A stretch of 64,000 nt of DNA from UBA7960 sp964624065 (GTDB taxonomy: Bacteria; Bacteroidota; Bacteroidia; Bacteroidales; UBA7960): NCBI GenBank assembly GCA_964624065.1, contig CAZUWF010000003.1, forward strand, positions 102,988-166,987, read 5' to 3'. Below the pieces are notes generated by a model. The model was not told where the DNA came from, searched no databases, and was given only the letters and a program-made list of their open reading frames with translations. A program made the position numbers and the translations under genes. Within the stretch, counting starts at the first letter, position 1; every line of letters begins with the position of its first letter. This document shows positions 41,612 through 51,432 of this stretch, piece by piece.

Positions 41612-43945
41612 ATGAAAACAATTTTGACAACCTTGATTGTTATTGCACCCCTCGTGCAATTTGCCCAAAAACTTCCTCCGGAAATGTACTATTCTGCCGA
41701 TGGAAAGATTATCCATACTGGAGGGATTGTGCAAACCGAAGGCTTTTATAACAAAAATGAAATAAAAACAGTACATTTAGCATTCAGCCAACCCAATTTT
41801 TGGACCCTCCTCACAAACAACTACGCCTCGGAGACCTTGCTGGAAGCAACACTGGTTTATGACGGGATAACCTATCCGGGTGTTGGAGTGAGGTTTAGGG
41901 GAAACACGTCATACACACAAATTGGGAGCTCGCAAAAAAAGTCGTTTGCCATAGAAACCGATCTTGTTTCTCCCGACCAAAAAATACTGGGTTATAATGA
42001 TTTAAAATTTAACAATGCCCATTTAGATGCCACATTTATGCGTGAGGTTTTATATGCAAGGATGGCGTCTAAATATATGCCAATTGCAAAAGGAAACTAC
42101 ATCCGATTATTCATTAACAACGAAGACTGGGGAATTTATCCAAACATTCAGGCAATTGACAAGTCGTTTCTTAGGGAATGGTTTTTGAGCAATGATGGTG
42201 CTAGATTTCGAGCAACCGTTGATGGTACTTCCGGACCTACCCAGTGGGGCGACGGTACTGCGGCCATGAATTACCTTGGCCCCAACATTGCAACCTATCA
42301 ACTGTATTATTCGCTTAAATCCAACGATATAGTCATAGACCCTTGGCAAATGTTAATAAACGCCTGCTACGCCCTATCGGTTGCCAACGCCAATGAACTA
42401 ACCGCATTGAAAGAAAAAATCGATGTGGATAAGGCGCTATGGTTTCTGGCCTGCGAAAATATTTTTACCGATGAGGACGGGTACGTAATGAAGGGAAAAA
42501 TGGACTATATGATTTACTACGAACCCGAGACAGGCAGAACAACGCCTTTGGAGTACGATGGTAATTCAACCTTTGTTGTAAACCTAGCCACTAGTCCAAC
42601 CTGGGGGCCTTTTAAAAATGTTTCGAACGTAAATTACCCTCTTTTAAATAAGTTGATCAACATTCCCGAACTAAGGCAACGTTATTTGGCGCATTATAGA
42701 ACTATTCTAAATGAAACCTTTACGACGGCCAACGCCAATTCGTTGATAGATGAGCTAAACTCACAAATATCTTCTTTGGTGGCCTCGGATCCCAAAAAAC
42801 TTTATTCCACAACAGCCTACATTCAAGGAATACCTACACTAAAAAATTTTGTAACCAATAGAAGAAACTACTTGATGGCAAATTCAGAAGTTGCTCAAGT
42901 TGGGCCGACCATTTCATCTGCAAAGTTTTACAATGCCGCAAATCAAGAGAATGAGGCGCCGCTGGCCAACCAAATATGTCACATCAAAACCGCCGTAGCA
43001 TCATCCTCAGGAATTTACAAGGTCTATTTGTATTTCGGAAAAGGTTTGGTTGGCAATTTTACAAGGGTGGAAATGTTTGATAACGGAAACCACAACGATG
43101 GTATTTCGGGAGACGGTGTTTTTGGGGCTTCGATCCCCGGTTTCCCTGCGGGCACTCTGGTTCGTTTTTACGTAGAGGCAATCTCAAACAACACTGCCAA
43201 GTCCGCATCATACCTGCCTCAAGGGGCCGAACATGACATTTTTGTATATCGAGTAGCCACTGTAAACTCTTCATTAGGAGTTGTGATAAACGAACTTGTT
43301 GCACAAAACACAAATGGTACAAAAGACGAAGCCGGTGATTTCGAGGACTGGATTGAGCTATACAATTTGAATGAATATCCTGTTAATCTAGGGGGGTTTT
43401 ACCTTAGTGACAACATGAATAACCTTACAAAGTGGCAGTTTCCGCCCGGGTCGGTAATACCGGCAAAGGGATTTATGATCATTTGGGCTGATGAGGAACC
43501 CAACGAAGGGCCTTTACACGCCTCCTTCAAACTTGCAGTTGGTGGAGAGTCAGTAACGTTATCCGGTCCTGACCAAGGTCTTGTTGACCAAGTAATCTTT
43601 GGGCAGCAACAAACCAATATGGGTTACGCAAGAGTACCCAATGGTACCGGAAATTTTGTAATCCAACCCCCAACTTTTAACGCCAACAATTCCCCAACAA
43701 CAACAGTAAAGCCTTTGCCGGTTAGAGATTTTATCATTTTTCCTAACCCCGCCAAACAAGAGGTCAGGTTTTCTTTCCCGCAAGATTTACAAAACGAAGA
43801 AATGCTCATATTCAATCCTTTAGGGCAATTGGTTTATAGCAATATTTCCAAAGAAGGAATGACAATAAACGTGGGCAACCTTGCACCTGGTATTCATGTA
43901 GTTCGAGTGAAAAACATAATGAAAAAATTGGTGGTGCCAAGGTAA
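41612..43945 (+). CDS. Secreted CotH-kinase-family protein with lamin-tail domain and T9SS sorting domain
   Basis: The 777-residue protein has a signal peptide (MKTILTTLIVIAPLVQFAQ) and a CotH kinase-like domain (about 45-420) with the family segments GVRFRGNTSY, LKFNNAHLDATFMREVLYAR and PLEYDGNSTF. A beta-sandwich linker (about 430-540), a lamin-tail domain (VVINELVAQNTNGT, DWIELYNLNEYPVNLGGF) and a C-terminal T9SS sorting domain (FIIFPNPAKQEVRFSF to GIHVVRVK) follow. CotH proteins of Bacillus phosphorylate spore coat proteins; catalytic function here is inferred only. It lies 93 bases after the other lamin-tail gene on the same strand, so they may be co-expressed. Confidence 0.87.
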   Translation: MKTILTTLIVIAPLVQFAQKLPPEMYYSADGKIIHTGGIVQTEGFYNKNEIKTVHLAFSQPNFWTLLTNNYASETLLEATLVYDGITYPGVGVRFRGNTSYTQIGSSQKKSFAIETDLVSPDQKILGYNDLKFNNAHLDATFMREVLYARMASKYMPIAKGNYIRLFINNEDWGIYPNIQAIDKSFLREWFLSNDGARFRATVDGTSGPTQWGDGTAAMNYLGPNIATYQLYYSLKSNDIVIDPWQMLINACYALSVANANELTALKEKIDVDKALWFLACENIFTDEDGYVMKGKMDYMIYYEPETGRTTPLEYDGNSTFVVNLATSPTWGPFKNVSNVNYPLLNKLINIPELRQRYLAHYRTILNETFTTANANSLIDELNSQISSLVASDPKKLYSTTAYIQGIPTLKNFVTNRRNYLMANSEVAQVGPTISSAKFYNAANQENEAPLANQICHIKTAVASSSGIYKVYLYFGKGLVGNFTRVEMFDNGNHNDGISGDGVFGASIPGFPAGTLVRFYVEAISNNTAKSASYLPQGAEHDIFVYRVATVNSSLGVVINELVAQNTNGTKDEAGDFEDWIELYNLNEYPVNLGGFYLSDNMNNLTKWQFPPGSVIPAKGFMIIWADEEPNEGPLHASFKLAVGGESVTLSGPDQGLVDQVIFGQQQTNMGYARVPNGTGNFVIQPPTFNANNSPTTTVKPLPVRDFIIFPNPAKQEVRFSFPQDLQNEEMLIFNPLGQLVYSNISKEGMTINVGNLAPGIHVVRVKNIMKKLVVPR

Positions 43946-44561
43946 CGTAATAAACGAAGTTACCTATAAGTTCGCTTTGTTTTTGTGGTTTGCCCTGCGC
44001 TATGGTAATGCCGGACCTTTAGTCTCGACCCGAAGAAAAATTTTAGCTCAGGTTTATGGTTTTAGCTTAATCCTTACCACAATTGAGGGAATGACCGTTT
44101 CTACTAATTCGGGGTGCAAGCAAAGCGACTCATCGGATTTGGCCAAAGTCATTGTACCAATTTGGGTTAGGAGTTTAACAAGGATCGCCGCACAAGAGGT
44201 TGTATTCTTGTGTTTTCAAAGCCAAACATTGTCAGATGTTTCGCTGACAGCTTGCGAGCAAGCAAATTTCGAGCGATACCGACCAACTAAACTTAAGCTC
44301 GCCATGTATGGCTCACAAGGGACCATTAAGCTTGCAGGTCCATAGGAACCTTGGTGAAAAGAAGCAAAGATCCTTAAGGATTTATTCGGTAAGCCCAAAA
44401 TGGGAAGTAGTTTTAATGCAAATGGTTTCGTTTGGTATTTCACCATTTTCGACACCTATAATGTCGAGAGAAGTTTTTCAGCACCTGTAAATGTGGAGGG
44501 AAATGGCACTGGTCAGTAAAAAAAATTAGAAGCAATTGATTCTGTTTGGGCATTAGGGCGG
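43946..44561. other. 616-base region without a convincing gene
   Basis: The gap lies between the convergent CotH and PfkB-type genes. It contains an imperfect hairpin TGTCAG-N8-CTGACA (about 44229-44248) next to the palindrome GCTTGC-GA-GCAAGC. Small frames here look like chance. Confidence 0.5.
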
Positions 44562-45662
44562 CTACACCTCCTTGCAACCTGCCTTTAACCACAAACCCAT
44601 AAAATCGACCAAATCTTTCCTGGATGCCGATTTGCCGTGGCGTACGTAGTAGCCCGAAGAACAAACACCAACAGCCAGGCATTGTGCAGGAGACAACCCC
44701 CCAATCCAAGCATTACAAAAACCAGCGTTGAAGTTATCGCCGGCTCCGGTGGTCAGTTTTGGCTTGGCAGCGAAAGGTCCGTCGATCCACTCCGACTCGT
44801 TGGCGTGAGAAACGGCCGCACCTTTAACAGGATGAATAACCACGGCCTCAATTTTCATTTCCTGCCTAATTAGGTCGGCACGCTTAACTACATCGTCTTC
44901 ATTAATGCCAAGGGCAAGGCTTATTAGTGCTGACTCGCTCAGGTTCATACTAAGAACCGATTTGCAAGGCAGGCCTGAAATAAGCCTCAACACCTCTATA
45001 ACGTCCTCGGTTGTTCTTTTCTTGGGGTCGGCAAGGTCAATGAAAACACGAGGCTTGATTTTGAGCCCCTTCATTATTTTGCCAAATTCAATCAAAATAG
45101 AATTAAGATTCGAAAGCATTGTCCAATTGGTAAATGCAACCAAACTCACCTCCCCCAAAAGAATCTCAAGCTCTTTCAAAGAAATCTTTTCAAGCAATTT
45201 TTGGAAGCTTACCTCGGCAAGATCAATCTTGCCAAGCATAATTTTGCCATCCAAAAACTCTAGAGCATCGGTGTGCCCGGGATTGGCAACGCTGATTACA
45301 TTTTTGCATTTTTCAACAAACTCGTTAAAGACAGGATGAATTGTTTTCTTTCCAAGGGCACCCATGTAGGTTACCTCGAAACCTTGCGCTATTAGGGCAT
45401 TTGCCATAATGGGTCCGTTTCCGCCAAGCTTTACCTGAGTGGGGACAAGCTCAATGTTGGCACTTAACCCAGCTGCCGAGGCAATGCGCTCGCTAAACCC
45501 TTTAATAGTTTCGATTCTTTGGTATTCATCAGGGCCATTACGAGTAGCAACAACGTGAATAATCTCGTCAACGAACCCATCGAATCCAACCAGCAAGTGG
45601 CGGCTCTCATTCCATTTTTCCATTTCGGCCATTGCCGATTTTACTATTGCAAGTTGTTTCAT
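44562..45662 (-). CDS. PfkB/ribokinase-family carbohydrate kinase
   Basis: The 366-residue protein has the family hallmarks: an N-terminal GFDGFVDEI, the GGNGPIMANAL loop near residue 75, and the C-terminal catalytic signature TTGAGDNFNAGF with the base Asp. It phosphorylates a sugar or related compound; the substrate cannot be named. It lies downstream of the maltose/glucan genes on the same strand, but a 270-base gap makes a common transcript uncertain. Confidence 0.9.
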   Translation of the reverse strand: MKQLAIVKSAMAEMEKWNESRHLLVGFDGFVDEIIHVVATRNGPDEYQRIETIKGFSERIASAAGLSANIELVPTQVKLGGNGPIMANALIAQGFEVTYMGALGKKTIHPVFNEFVEKCKNVISVANPGHTDALEFLDGKIMLGKIDLAEVSFQKLLEKISLKELEILLGEVSLVAFTNWTMLSNLNSILIEFGKIMKGLKIKPRVFIDLADPKKRTTEDVIEVLRLISGLPCKSVLSMNLSESALISLALGINEDDVVKRADLIRQEMKIEAVVIHPVKGAAVSHANESEWIDGPFAAKPKLTTGAGDNFNAGFCNAWIGGLSPAQCLAVGVCSSGYYVRHGKSASRKDLVDFMGLWLKAGCKEV

Positions 45663-45932
45663 AACCTAATCAATTTTTTTCGAACCTACTTTTGGGGCCC
45701 AAATCAGATAAAAACAAATAAATATTGAGAGTATTGAAAACCATCAGAATGTTTCTGGACGTGTTCGTTAGGCGCCCCAGTTAAAGAACTGCAGCTCAAA
45801 GTTTTCAAAAGGTAAACAATAACCCTCAAAAGGCAACCAATTGCCACTAGGGCCCCATCATCAGTACAAGGCCATTTCTTTCAAATCGAAAATAGCAAAA
45901 AGGTAATTCCAAAGCCATAATCCCCTTGGCTT

Positions 45933-47426
45933 TTACCTTCCATATAGTTTTGTTAGTTTTAACAACTTCTTGACATGTCGGCTTTTTAGGTCATCTTTTT
46001 TGAACCGCCACATCCAGTTCCCGGCGGCCTTGCCAGGGAAATTCATCCTTGCCTCACTCCCAAGTCTCAACAAATCTTGAAGCGGGGCAATGGCCACATT
46101 CGCCACTGAGCTCCAGGCAAGCTTAACAAACGACCAGGCAGGGTCTTTGGTGTCAAGGTCGAAGTACTCTTTCATAAGCTTTCGGTCTGATGGTCGTACC
46201 GACCCATATTGGCCAAGGGTGGTGTCATTGTCGTGGGTGCCAGTGTAAACCACACAGTTTTTTACGAAATTGTGGGGCATAAAGTCGTTTTCCTCGCCCG
46301 AATCGAAGGCAAACTGAAGAATTTTCATACCGGGTAGGTTGAAGCCATCTCGAAGTTCTTCAACGTCGGGTGTAATAACCCCCAAGTCCTCGGCTATTAT
46401 GGGTACATCTCCTAGTCCGCTGATAATTGCTTGCATTAGCTCCCTGCCTGGAGCGGCAATCCACCGGCCGTTTATTGCGGTTTCTTCGCCAAAAGGCACG
46501 GCCCAAAATGCCGCCAGTCCCCTAAAGTGATCAATTCTGATAATGTCGTAAAGAATCAGGTTGGCCTTTACCCTTTCGACCCACCAGGCAAATCCATCTT
46601 GCTTGTGAACGTCCCATTTGTAAATGGGGTTGCCCCAAAGTTGACCCGTAACGCTGAAGTAATCAGGTGGAACGCCGGCAACCGTTATGGGGTTTAGGTC
46701 CTGGTTGTAGTCAAACAGTTGCGTGTTGGCCCAAGCATCGGAGCTGTCGGCGGCAACGTAAAGGGGAATGTCGCCTATTATGCTTATTCCCTTGTCATTG
46801 GCGTACTTTTTTAGTGCCTGCCATTGGGCAAAGAAAGCGTACTGAACGAAATAATAGAACATAATTTGGTCGTGGAGTTGTTGCCTGTAATTTAGCATTG
46901 CATCCATTTTACGGGTCTTTATATCATAGCTCCACTGCGCCCAGGATTTGCCTCCAAAATGATCTTTCAAGGCCATAAAAAAGGCGTAATCATCAAGCCA
47001 GAACTTGCTTTCCCAAACAAACCTGTTGTATTCCTCCTTGATTTTTTGATCATGGTTCTGTGTAAATAGCCTGAAGGCTTCACGGAGTATTGGGTACTTG
47101 CATGTAAACATCCTGCCAAAGTCAACTTTATCGTGGTCAAAGTGTTTTTTTTTTTTTGCAGGAAAGTGCGATTTATTGAGGAGCCCGTTCTTGGCCAAAA
47201 GGTCAAGATCAATTAAAAGAGGGTTTCCGGCGAAAGCCGAAAAGCACTGGTAGGGCGAATCGCCGTAACCGGTGTGCCCAAGTGGAAGTATTTGCCAAAT
47301 TTTTTGTCCTGCCTTTTCAAGAAAATCGACAAAAGCGTAGGCCTCCTTGCCCATAGTACCAATCCCGTATTTCCCCGGCAGGGATGTAATGTGCAGCAAC
47401 AAGCCGCTCGAACGTTTATTTTTCAT
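45933..47426 (-). CDS. malQ: 4-alpha-glucanotransferase (amylomaltase)
   Basis: The 497-residue GH77 enzyme transfers maltosyl and longer glucan units during maltodextrin metabolism. Conserved features are RSSGLLLHITSLPGKYGIG at the N-terminus, the nucleophile region IRIDHFRGLAAFW, VPIIAEDLGVITPDV with the acid/base Glu, and YTGTHDNDT. A run of T at about 47147-47159 (poly-lysine codons in AKKKKHF) is a long homopolymer, but the frame stays intact. It is followed upstream by an SLC45-type sugar transporter gene, which fits import and processing of alpha-glucans. Confidence 0.95.
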   Translation of the reverse strand: MKNKRSSGLLLHITSLPGKYGIGTMGKEAYAFVDFLEKAGQKIWQILPLGHTGYGDSPYQCFSAFAGNPLLIDLDLLAKNGLLNKSHFPAKKKKHFDHDKVDFGRMFTCKYPILREAFRLFTQNHDQKIKEEYNRFVWESKFWLDDYAFFMALKDHFGGKSWAQWSYDIKTRKMDAMLNYRQQLHDQIMFYYFVQYAFFAQWQALKKYANDKGISIIGDIPLYVAADSSDAWANTQLFDYNQDLNPITVAGVPPDYFSVTGQLWGNPIYKWDVHKQDGFAWWVERVKANLILYDIIRIDHFRGLAAFWAVPFGEETAINGRWIAAPGRELMQAIISGLGDVPIIAEDLGVITPDVEELRDGFNLPGMKILQFAFDSGEENDFMPHNFVKNCVVYTGTHDNDTTLGQYGSVRPSDRKLMKEYFDLDTKDPAWSFVKLAWSSVANVAIAPLQDLLRLGSEARMNFPGKAAGNWMWRFKKDDLKSRHVKKLLKLTKLYGR

Positions 47427-47462
47427 ATTTTATAATTCTAATCAGAGTGCTTTTGAGATTAT

Positions 47463-49001
47463 TTAGGACAATGCCTTTTTGATAATTTCCTCGTCCTTAT
47501 CGTCAACAAATAACACGGTTATTGCCGAAACGAACATTGAAAAACCACCGAGTACCAGGGCGTAAATTGGCTTTCCGCCAGCAATTGTAGTAACAAAAAG
47601 CCCAAGAATGCTGGCTGCGAGTATTTGTGGAATAACTATGAAGAAATTGAAGATTCCCATGTAGGTGCCCATTTTGTGTGCCGGCAAGGAGCTTGTTAGC
47701 ATGGCGTATGGCATAGAAAGGATGCTTGCCCAGGCAACCCCCACGCCAAACATTGATATAATCAATAGGTGGGGATTCTTGAAAAAGTAAATGGAAATCA
47801 GCCCCAGTCCGCCCAAAAACAAAGCTCCCATATGCGTTATTCGCCTGTTGGTAAGTTTTGCAAAAACAGGTAGAAGGAATGCAACCAATGCCGCGAAGCC
47901 ATTATAAGACGCAAACATAACCCCGACCCAGTCGGCTCCTTGGTTGTACAATTCGGATGTAGTGTCGTTGGTACCGTAGACGTGAGATGTTATGGAAGAG
48001 GTTGTGTAAATCCACATTGAGAAAAGGGCGAACCAAGAAAAAAACTGAACCACCGCAAGTTGGGCCATGGTTTTGGGCATTTTGAAAAGGTCATTGACCA
48101 CAATAACGAATCCATTTTCCGTCTTGTTTGACCTAACAAAATGGCCAACAAAATACTGGATTAATCCAAAAACGAGAAACCCACCAGACAAAATGTATAA
48201 CTCCCCTTTCAATTTTAAATAATATATGGCAAGAGAGCCCAATAGGCCTAAGAGGGTCCAAATGGGTGCAAATTTTAAAAAACGACCTGAGGGAAGGATC
48301 TTGTCACTCCTTCTTGAGTCTTCGGCCTTTTGGTTCGATTCAAGTTTTTCGAACTCGGCAAGTTGTTCTGGTGTGTATTCTTTGGTTCGAAAAACGGTCC
48401 AAGCCACAGAGCAGAAAAAGACCACAGCACCAATGTAGAACGAGAACCGGACCGAAGGTGGTATGCTCTGGCCAACCTCAACGTTAGCAACGTTAGAAAT
48501 TCCCAACCAATTTGACATTATGTAAGGCAAGGCACTGGCAACCACCGCACCAACACCTATAAAGAAGCTTTGCATCGCAAAACCCGAGGTTCTCTGCTCA
48601 GGGGGCAGCATGTCCCCAACAAAAGCCCGAAAAGGCTCCATCGAAATGTTGATGCTTGCATCCAGAATCCAAAGCATCCCCACGGCAACCCATAACATGG
48701 GGCTGTTGGGCATTATCAAAAGGCATATTGATGCTAATATTGCCCCAACCAAAAAGTATGGCCGGCGGCGCCCAAACCTAGTCCATGTATTATCGCTTAG
48801 GTACCCTATAATGGGTTGAACGATGAGCCCTGTAAGTGGTGCAGCAAGCCAATAAAATGCCAGGTTGCCAACATCAGCACCCAAGCTTTCAAAAATCCGG
48901 CTAACATTTGCATTTTGCAGAGCAAAGCCAAACTGAATTCCCAAAAATCCGAAACTCATATTCCAGATTTGCCAAAAGCTTAACCGCGGTCTTTGTTTCA
49001 T
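47463..49001 (-). CDS. SLC45/GPH-type MFS sugar transporter (maltose/maltodextrin or sucrose-like)
   Basis: The 512-residue protein has about twelve membrane helices and the SLC45-family features NMSFGFLGIQFGFALQNAN at the N-terminus, PLTGLIVQPIIGYLSDNTW, and RFGRRRPYFLVGA between helices 2 and 3. A second block, NRRITHMGALFLGG, sits in the second half. Such proteins import disaccharides with H+ in Bacteroidota. The neighbouring malQ 36 bases downstream suggests maltose or maltodextrin as substrate. Confidence 0.88.
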   Translation of the reverse strand: MKQRPRLSFWQIWNMSFGFLGIQFGFALQNANVSRIFESLGADVGNLAFYWLAAPLTGLIVQPIIGYLSDNTWTRFGRRRPYFLVGAILASICLLIMPNSPMLWVAVGMLWILDASINISMEPFRAFVGDMLPPEQRTSGFAMQSFFIGVGAVVASALPYIMSNWLGISNVANVEVGQSIPPSVRFSFYIGAVVFFCSVAWTVFRTKEYTPEQLAEFEKLESNQKAEDSRRSDKILPSGRFLKFAPIWTLLGLLGSLAIYYLKLKGELYILSGGFLVFGLIQYFVGHFVRSNKTENGFVIVVNDLFKMPKTMAQLAVVQFFSWFALFSMWIYTTSSITSHVYGTNDTTSELYNQGADWVGVMFASYNGFAALVAFLLPVFAKLTNRRITHMGALFLGGLGLISIYFFKNPHLLIISMFGVGVAWASILSMPYAMLTSSLPAHKMGTYMGIFNFFIVIPQILAASILGLFVTTIAGGKPIYALVLGGFSMFVSAITVLFVDDKDEEIIKKALS

Positions 49002-49053
49002 AAAAATTGGTCTTTAATGAATATGTCAAGAATGATTTCTGAAGGTTGCGTTT

Positions 49054-49719
49054 TCAAACATTCAGGTACTTCATGAGCGCCTCGTACCGGTTATTCAACA
49101 GCTCGTCGAGCTTGCTTTCTTCCGAGTAACTTGCCAAAACTAAATAATTGTACCGGTTAAAAGTTTGAATTATTGCAGATGTGTCAATTTTGTTTACCTT
49201 TATTGTAACCTCAATGCGAGTGCTATCGGAAAAGGAATTAATGTACGAACTCAGAACCTTTGCATCGTTGCTTTCTACAATCCTTGAAATTTCGCTAAGG
49301 GCATAATTATGCTGACTTACTTCCACAACAATTATGCTGCCAGGTTGCTGAAATGAGGTTGATTTGGCAAATTCAAAAACAAGAGTCTTAAGTGTAATGC
49401 AGCCAAGAAAGGATTCGTTTTGATCAACCACGGGAAGAAGGGTGAGCTTATTGTCGGCCATTAGGCGCACCACGTCAAACATATGCTGCGACTCCAAAGC
49501 CCGACAGCCCGCAACAAGTAAGGTGTGGTGGCTGATAGGCTCTTCTAGGGCATTTTTCCCAATCAGTTCCTCTTCCGAAACAAGACCCAATAACTTACCA
49601 TCAACAACTACGGGAGCATGTTCCACGTGCATTTCGTCCAACCAGGCCAAAGCGTTTACGGCCTCCTCGGTTGGAGCCAGTGGAGGTATGGTAAGACTAA
49701 TAAGATCTCTGGCAAGCAT
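49054..49719 (-). CDS. CBS-domain pair protein with C-terminal ACT-like domain
   Basis: The 221-residue protein has two CBS motifs (about 1-60 and 65-125: APVVVDGKLLGLVSEEEL and LTLLPVVDQNESFLGCITLKTL) that probably bind an adenine nucleotide. Residues about 130-215 have ACT-like strands (SIIVVEVSQHNYALSEISRIVESNDAKVL). This layout resembles AcuB-like regulatory proteins. It lies 52 bases upstream of the sugar transporter gene, but proteins of this type usually stand next to nadK/pdxJ in Bacteroidota, so the link to sugar use may be accidental. Confidence 0.85.
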   Translation of the reverse strand: MLARDLISLTIPPLAPTEEAVNALAWLDEMHVEHAPVVVDGKLLGLVSEEELIGKNALEEPISHHTLLVAGCRALESQHMFDVVRLMADNKLTLLPVVDQNESFLGCITLKTLVFEFAKSTSFQQPGSIIVVEVSQHNYALSEISRIVESNDAKVLSSYINSFSDSTRIEVTIKVNKIDTSAIIQTFNRYNYLVLASYSEESKLDELLNNRYEALMKYLNV

Positions 49720-49738
49720 AGAATTAACTTTTGAAGGT

Positions 49739-49769
49739 CAAATTTAGAATATTTTTTTTGTTCGATCAA
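49739..49769 (-). promoter_or_regulatory. Promoter of the CBS-protein gene (and possibly the sugar transporter and malQ)
   Basis: On the minus strand TTG (49767-49769), a 20-base spacer and TAAATTTG (49739-49746) form a full Bacteroidota promoter. The start codon at 49719 is 19 bases downstream. Confidence 0.65.
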
Positions 49770-49890
49770 TTTTGTTGGTAAAAGCAGTAAAGATTTTTGC
49801 CCGTCAACACCTCATCATTTTTACCCAAAGAATCTTCATTTGCCAATATTTTGTATTTTTGACGGTAGTTTAAAACCAAAATCAATACTT

Positions 49891-51234
49891 ATGAAAATCT
49901 TTACCTGCCTTTCTAGATTCCTGATTTATGTGCTTTTGACAACCACCCTTTTGCAACCAAAGGCATTTGGATGGTCGGAGCATCCTCTTATGGTTTATCC
50001 CGTGTTGAAAAACATTCCTAGGGTGGCCAACGCCCAACCAGTGGAGGTGAAAACCCTAATGCAGTTTTTGATGGAAGAGGAAAAGGGGATTGCGGCACTT
50101 TTGGCAAATCAAGAGGAGTGGTCCAGAACCAATCTCAAATCATACGCGCCGCGTCCCGAAGGGCTTGCATTTATCGCCACCGGAAACCCAGGCGATATTG
50201 TTTTGCGTTTTCTTTCCGCAATTAGGGTTAATCCCAATATAAAACTAGCCCTGTATTACCACTTACCACCTGGGGTTGATAATCCTGGTCGGGATACTCT
50301 AAGCTTCAGGCTTCTAACCACACTCGACAGCTCCAGCGAAATGGAGGCTGCCACGTACTTAGGGTTAAACGCGGGGGATCTCATAGAGCCCCTCTTCGTG
50401 CTAACCTCCGCCAACAACGAGCCCGATTACGGGTTAGACCTTGGCCTGTTCGTAGACAACAACACCACTTGGGGTAGAAAGTACGGCTTTGGCGAGCAAA
50501 CCTTTGGCAATCCAAACCTGGCATACAGCTCTCAGGCACCCTTTCATATGGGGTTTTACCACGAGTCGTGGATTGTTTTTGCAGCCGCCTCTTTCCTTAA
50601 GCGCACTTTTGTAGAATATAGAATCAATCTTTACCAAACATTGGCGCAATATGCTTTTAGCGCTGGCCAAGACTACTGGGGCTATCGCTTTATGGGGTGG
50701 GCAATGCATTACATTGGCGATTTGAGCATGCCATATCACTCATCGGTTTTGCCAGGGGTCAGCACCCTTAAAATGTTGTGGATAAACCTTAAAGCCATGC
50801 TTGGTTGGCCAAAGAGCCGAGACAATGCGGTGCAGCTTGTTTCTAACCAACACACCGTATTAGAGCAATTTCAGTGGATGGTTTTAAAAAATGCTTACCT
50901 TGAAGGAAATTCAAATCATCCGTTTTTCAAAGCGCTGGCAACCCCAACCAAGCACATCGATTTCTCGCATGAATTTCCCCGAAAGGTTGTTGCCCGAGAA
51001 GCTTACCGTAAGGGCAGGGCTACCGCAAGGGCACTAAGAAGGAACCTTCCCAAAAAATTGGTGAGCGATCCATCATTCGAGGTTGGCGGAAGTGCCGAGC
51101 TAGACAATTTGATCAATGTAATGTTGGCCCATAAAGGTCAAGAAAGCATTGACAAGATGACCGAGGTGGTAACTGAAAGGTTTTCGGCATACAGTATGCA
51201 TATGAGGAGTTTTGTTTATTACATGCTAAAATAA
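49891..51234 (+). CDS. Secreted zinc-dependent phospholipase C / S1-P1 nuclease-like protein
   Basis: The 447-residue protein has a signal peptide ending near PKAFG, so the mature chain would start with tryptophan (WSEHPLMVYPV). In zinc phospholipase C and S1/P1 nucleases the free amino group and carbonyl of an N-terminal Trp are zinc ligands, and a nearby His is conserved. The hallmark HxxxDxxxPxH is present as HYIGDLSMPYH. Further histidines and aspartates follow. The length is larger than the family average, with an insert around residues 60-200. It could hydrolyse phospholipids or nucleic acids outside the cell. The ATG at 49891 is fixed by the signal peptide; a TATTTTTG element (49854-49861) precedes it. 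Confidence 0.75.
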   Translation: MKIFTCLSRFLIYVLLTTTLLQPKAFGWSEHPLMVYPVLKNIPRVANAQPVEVKTLMQFLMEEEKGIAALLANQEEWSRTNLKSYAPRPEGLAFIATGNPGDIVLRFLSAIRVNPNIKLALYYHLPPGVDNPGRDTLSFRLLTTLDSSSEMEAATYLGLNAGDLIEPLFVLTSANNEPDYGLDLGLFVDNNTTWGRKYGFGEQTFGNPNLAYSSQAPFHMGFYHESWIVFAAASFLKRTFVEYRINLYQTLAQYAFSAGQDYWGYRFMGWAMHYIGDLSMPYHSSVLPGVSTLKMLWINLKAMLGWPKSRDNAVQLVSNQHTVLEQFQWMVLKNAYLEGNSNHPFFKALATPTKHIDFSHEFPRKVVAREAYRKGRATARALRRNLPKKLVSDPSFEVGGSAELDNLINVMLAHKGQESIDKMTEVVTERFSAYSMHMRSFVYYMLK

Positions 51235-51432
51235 GGTATGGGATGAAATAGGTTGGAAGTTTAAAAGTATGGCTCAAGGTTGATTTTGGCTTGGGTTCCT
51301 TCTTCCTGCCTAAATAATCTAATTTTGCTTCGCATTCAATAAAAGCACTCCAACCAGCCTATTATGATTTGTTTCAAATTTCAAATTTTCCCCGACAAAC
51401 TCCTCCAGTAAAATTTACTTACATCAGCAGCT

